A stretch of DNA of 64,000 nucleotides, from contig NZ_CP018800.1 in NCBI RefSeq assembly GCF_002795825.1, forward strand, positions 744,001 to 808,000, read 5' to 3'. Source of the DNA: Mariprofundus ferrinatatus. Lineage in GTDB: Bacteria > Pseudomonadota > Zetaproteobacteria > Mariprofundales > Mariprofundaceae. The translations under genes and the position numbers were made by a program. Each line of letters starts with the position of its first letter. Positions within the stretch are counted from its first letter, which is position 1. The notes under the pieces are model-generated. The model was not told the DNA's origin and did not search any database. It saw only the letters and a program-made list of their open reading frames with translations. Of this stretch, positions 61,097-64,000 are shown piece by piece.

Positions 61097-62677
61097 TCAG
61101 ATGCTCAGTTTTTCTATGCGTTTACGCTTTGCTGTTGAGAGCGCGATGATGCTACGGGTAACCATGATAGCAGTGAACATTGATGCGATAATACCTACTG
61201 ACAGGGTCACCGCGAATCCTTTTACAGGACCTGAACCGAACTGGAACAGCACAATGGCAGCGATCAGAGTAGTGATATTTGCATCAACGATGGTGGATAG
61301 CGCCTTGTCATAACCACCGTCAATGGCAGCCAGCGGGGTTTTTCCTAGTCGCAACTCCTCACGGATACGCTCAAAGATCAGCACGTTGGCATCTACTGCC
61401 ATACCAATGGTCAGCACGATACCGGCAATGCCCGGCAGGGTCAGGGTGCCGCCGATAATGCTCATGGCAGCCAGAATAAGCAGCATGTTAAAGGCCAGTG
61501 CCACATTGGCGACCATACCGAACATGCGGTAGTAAACGGCCATGAAAATCAGTACAAGGATGGAGCCGATAATGACTGAGTTCATGCCCTGATCGATGGA
61601 GTCCTGACCGAGGCTCGGGCCGATCGAACGTTCTTCAACCACTTTCACAGGAGCGGGCAGGGCACCTGCACGCAGAACAATAGCAAGATCATGCGCTTCC
61701 TCGGGAGAGAAGCTGCCGGTAATCTGGGCCGATCCGCCTGCAATGCGCTCCCGAATAACCGGGGCTGAGTTGACTACACCTTCGAGGATAATGGCAAAGC
61801 GTTCACCCACATGCGCGGCAGTCAGTTTATCGAACTTGCGCGCACCCTTGCTGTTGAATTTCAGCGTTACCGCGTACTCATTAAAGCGGGAGTCGATCGA
61901 AACGCGTGCATCGGCGATCTCGTTGCCTGACAGCTCTGTATGTCTTTTCAGCAGATAGGGCTGGCGAAAGCTTTTGCCGTTTCTGGTCTGCTCCGGGCCA
62001 TACATGATGATATCGCCAGGAGGAATCTGGCCGGAGAGTGCCTTGTCAAGATCACCCTTCTCATCAACCAGCTTGAATTCAAGCTGGGCAGTACGGCCGA
62101 TCAGCTGCTTGGCATGGGTAGTGTCCTCGTAACCAGGGATCTGGACCAGAATGCGGTGCTCGCCCTGCTTGATGATAACCGGCTCTGTGGTGCCCAGTGC
62201 ATCAATTCGGCCGCGGATCACTTCGATCGCCTGATCTACTGCAAAGTTCCGAATCTCCTTTGCGGAAGCCTGTTTCAGGTTTAGGACAAAGGTGTTGTCT
62301 GCCGGGTTGGTGATATCATAAGTGGAGAAGTTTTCTGCCAGAATCTTTCTGGCTGCATCCACTTCCGTAGCCTCTTTAACCACAACGGTCATGCTGCTGG
62401 CTTCGGTGGTAAGGCTGCTGTAACGGATGCGCTCCTTTCGAAGCGCCTGTCTGGCTGTGTCGATATCCTCTTCAACACTGTGGGATACGGCTTTATCCAC
62501 ATCTACATCCAGTACCAGATGGATGCCGCCTTTCAGATCAAGGCCAAGGCTCATCGGGTTGCTCAGTGCGGACGGCCACCAGGATGGAGGTGTGGTGAGA
62601 TTGGGCAGTGATCCCATCAGGGATACCGCCAGTACGGCCAGAATCAGCCAGTATTTCCAGCGCGGAAAGCTATGCAT
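61097..62677 (-). CDS. secD: Protein translocase subunit SecD
   Basis: 526 residues. SLGLDLKGGIHLVLDVD after an N-terminal helix, a large periplasmic domain (TTEPVIIKQGEHRILVQIPG), and the C-terminal LTIGMAVDANVLIFERIREE with DANITTLIAAIVLFQFGSG. Normal length. It follows yajC by 11 bp. Confidence 0.96.
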   Translation of the reverse strand: MHSFPRWKYWLILAVLAVSLMGSLPNLTTPPSWWPSALSNPMSLGLDLKGGIHLVLDVDVDKAVSHSVEEDIDTARQALRKERIRYSSLTTEASSMTVVVKEATEVDAARKILAENFSTYDITNPADNTFVLNLKQASAKEIRNFAVDQAIEVIRGRIDALGTTEPVIIKQGEHRILVQIPGYEDTTHAKQLIGRTAQLEFKLVDEKGDLDKALSGQIPPGDIIMYGPEQTRNGKSFRQPYLLKRHTELSGNEIADARVSIDSRFNEYAVTLKFNSKGARKFDKLTAAHVGERFAIILEGVVNSAPVIRERIAGGSAQITGSFSPEEAHDLAIVLRAGALPAPVKVVEERSIGPSLGQDSIDQGMNSVIIGSILVLIFMAVYYRMFGMVANVALAFNMLLILAAMSIIGGTLTLPGIAGIVLTIGMAVDANVLIFERIREELRLGKTPLAAIDGGYDKALSTIVDANITTLIAAIVLFQFGSGPVKGFAVTLSVGIIASMFTAIMVTRSIIALSTAKRKRIEKLSI

Positions 62678-62688
62678 GGATAATATCC

Positions 62689-63066
62689 TTACTCTTTATC
62701 AGTTTTTTCTTTTACAGGTGCGGTTTCGGCTAGGCCTGCAACAGTGTCGCGTTTGACTGAAATCACAACGCCGTCTGCGATTTCAACTTTCAGGACATCA
62801 TCTTTTACGGCTGTGATCTTGCCGTAGACGCCACCACCGGTCATCACCTTGTCGCCCTTGCTCAGCGAGTCAACCATGCTGCGGTGATCCTTGAGTTTCT
62901 TCTGCTGCGGACGGATGAGCAGGAAGTAAAAGATCACCATAATCAGCAGAAGTGGAATCAGAGAGGCAAAACCGCCGTCTGAGGGAGCCGCTTCGGCGTA
63001 TGCCGGAGTAATGATGCTCATCGCAGCGGCAGCAGATGCGAAAGAGAAAGTGAAAGCTGTTTTCAT
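62689..63066 (-). CDS. yajC: Preprotein translocase subunit YajC
   Basis: 125 residues from ATG 63066 (AGGAG upstream); the open frame to 63162 overlaps tgt. Two hydrophobic segments: an unusual N-terminal signal-like one (ending TPAYAEA) and the YajC helix IPLLLIMVIFYFLLIRPQQK, then DKVMTGGGVYGKI. Auxiliary SecDF partner. The added signal-like leader is longer than in E. coli YajC. Confidence 0.93.
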   Translation of the reverse strand: MKTAFTFSFASAAAAMSIITPAYAEAAPSDGGFASLIPLLLIMVIFYFLLIRPQQKKLKDHRSMVDSLSKGDKVMTGGGVYGKITAVKDDVLKVEIADGVVISVKRDTVAGLAETAPVKEKTDKE

Positions 63067-63100
63067 GATAGGTAAATCTCCTGAATTCAATGGGCGGTGA

Positions 63101-64000
63101 TTATGCTTCACCGCGGTAGCGTTGTAAAAAGTTGTCACGGAATTCGGGCCAATTCCCCTCAATCAGCGCGTTTCTGGCCCGAGACATGAGATGGCAATAG
63201 TAGTGAAGATTGTGCAAAGTATTCAACCTTGAACTTAAAATCTCTTTCGACATGTAAAGATGACGCAGGTAAGCACGGGAAAAGTGTTTGCAGGTATAGC
63301 AGTTACACTCTTCCATGATCGGACGTTCGTCTTCGGCATGTTTCAGGTTTTTGATGTTGATCTTGCCGTCATCTGTGAAAATTGTGCCGTTGCGTGCGTT
63401 TCTGGTTGGCATCACGCAGTCGAACATGTCGATGCCACGGTCGATGCCCTCGATCAGGTCATCAGGCGTACCTACGCCCATCACATAATGGGGTTTATGC
63501 TCAGGGAGGTGTGGGGCGAGGGCATCCATCATCGCCATCATCTCCTTCTTGGGCTCGCCGACAGAGAGGCCGCCGATGGCTATGCCCTCGAAATCGATTG
63601 CGGAAATCGCCTTAAGGCTCTCCAGTCGAAGTTCTGGGTACATACCCCCCTGTACGATGCCGAAAAGCGCTTGAGAATCATTTACGGGCAGGTGTTCGCG
63701 GCATTCAGCTGCCCAGCGCATGGATAGCTGCATCGAATCGTTAGCTTCGTTCCATGTGGCAGGGTACGGGGTACACTCGTCAAAGGCCATTACGATATCA
63801 CTACCCAGTTTGCGCTGGATATCCATGCTCTCTTTCGGCCCTAGAAACACTTCCCGCCCGTCGATATGAGAGCGGAACCTTACGCCGTGCTCTTCGATCT
63901 TGCGCAACTCTCCCAGCGACCAGACCTGAAAACCACCGGAGTCGGTAAGGATCGGCCGTTCCCATGCCATGAATTTGTGCAGGCCACCCAGACGCTCAAC
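63101..64000 (-). CDS. tgt: tRNA-guanine transglycosylase (5' end outside window)
   Basis: About 300 C-terminal codons; the frame continues past 64000 ([12 protein letters not shown] before [14 protein letters not shown]). Catalytic Asp in [10 protein letters not shown] and [13 protein letters not shown], and zinc ligands CNCYTC with the later His. It swaps guanine for preQ1 in the tRNA wobble position. It heads tgt-yajC-secD-secF, the classical order. Confidence 0.95.
   Translation of the reverse strand, partial: VERLGGLHKFMAWERPILTDSGGFQVWSLGELRKIEEHGVRFRSHIDGREVFLGPKESMDIQRKLGSDIVMAFDECTPYPATWNEANDSMQLSMRWAAECREHLPVNDSQALFGIVQGGMYPELRLESLKAISAIDFEGIAIGGLSVGEPKKEMMAMMDALAPHLPEHKPHYVMGVGTPDDLIEGIDRGIDMFDCVMPTRNARNGTIFTDDGKINIKNLKHAEDERPIMEECNCYTCKHFSRAYLRHLYMSKEILSSRLNTLHNLHYYCHLMSRARNALIEGNWPEFRDNFLQRYRGEA

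Overview
The window is bacterial chromosome, roughly half G+C by eye, tightly packed with protein genes in short operons joined by ATGA or TAATG overlaps. I see no rRNA, tRNA, CRISPR array, transposase or prophage. The proteins are of proteobacterial type (SecDF-YajC-Tgt, DciA, HemL, LemA, an outer-membrane Slam-like barrel). A Calvin-type sugar-phosphate operon together with glycogen genes fits a chemolithoautotroph such as a marine iron oxidiser of the Mariprofundus type. That taxonomic guess is inference from gene content, not a database result.

Layout. 1-5.2 kb (minus strand): a FecR-domain protein with a TbpB-like C-terminal barrel, a Slam-type outer-membrane translocator and a CHASE2 adenylate/guanylate cyclase that runs off the left edge; this is the most unusual locus here. 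5.4-9.1 kb: a Tim44-like protein, DciA, a HIT protein, a PhnA-domain protein, a methyltransferase and a DUF3817 membrane protein. 9.1-15.8 kb: a divergent amine/amino-acid oxidation cluster. Leftward are a PuuE-like deacetylase and a GNAT enzyme. Rightward are an ornithine-cyclodeaminase-family protein, a three-subunit HcnABC/opine-oxidase-like dehydrogenase and RidA, with four tandem inverted repeats before ridA. 15.8-20.7 kb: a CPA2 antiporter, a tautomerase, an atypical wHTH plus PD-(D/E)XK nuclease-like gene, hisE, hisI and hemL. 20.9-23.2 kb: an HDOD/metallo-hydrolase pair, a tiny acidic Trp-rich protein and a remnant of hsp20. 23.2-32.0 kb: a SLC13 transporter, dtd, a polysaccharide deacetylase, a UMF1 transporter, LemA, an M48 protease fused to a TerB-like tail, a stand-alone cyclic-nucleotide-binding protein and a membrane sensor ending in a Cys4 motif.

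32.2-42.5 kb is the carbon core. glpX-tkt-gap-pgk-pyk-fba lies on the minus strand, with an inositol-phosphatase-family gene upstream and a divergent PPi-dependent phosphofructokinase. 42.5-47.3 kb: an HD-GYP phosphodiesterase, two small membrane proteins, and a di-haem-type cytochrome b paired with a secreted formylglycine-enzyme-like protein. 47.4-54.8 kb: glycogen phosphorylase, a YigZ protein, ROK glucokinase, glycogen synthase and phosphoglucose isomerase. These genes connect Calvin-cycle hexose phosphate to a glycogen store and back.

54.8-58.0 kb: two TolB-like propeller proteins behind a near-ideal class II CRP-type promoter, then an ECF sigma factor with a short zinc anti-sigma partner. 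58.2-64.0 kb: murI, a small SAP/Rho-N protein, queD, an Mth938-domain gene, secF, secD, yajC and the start-truncated tgt. A nucleotide-signalling thread runs through the window (cyclase, cyclic-nucleotide-binding protein, CRP-type site, HD-GYP, HDOD). Whether these parts talk to each other is a hypothesis.
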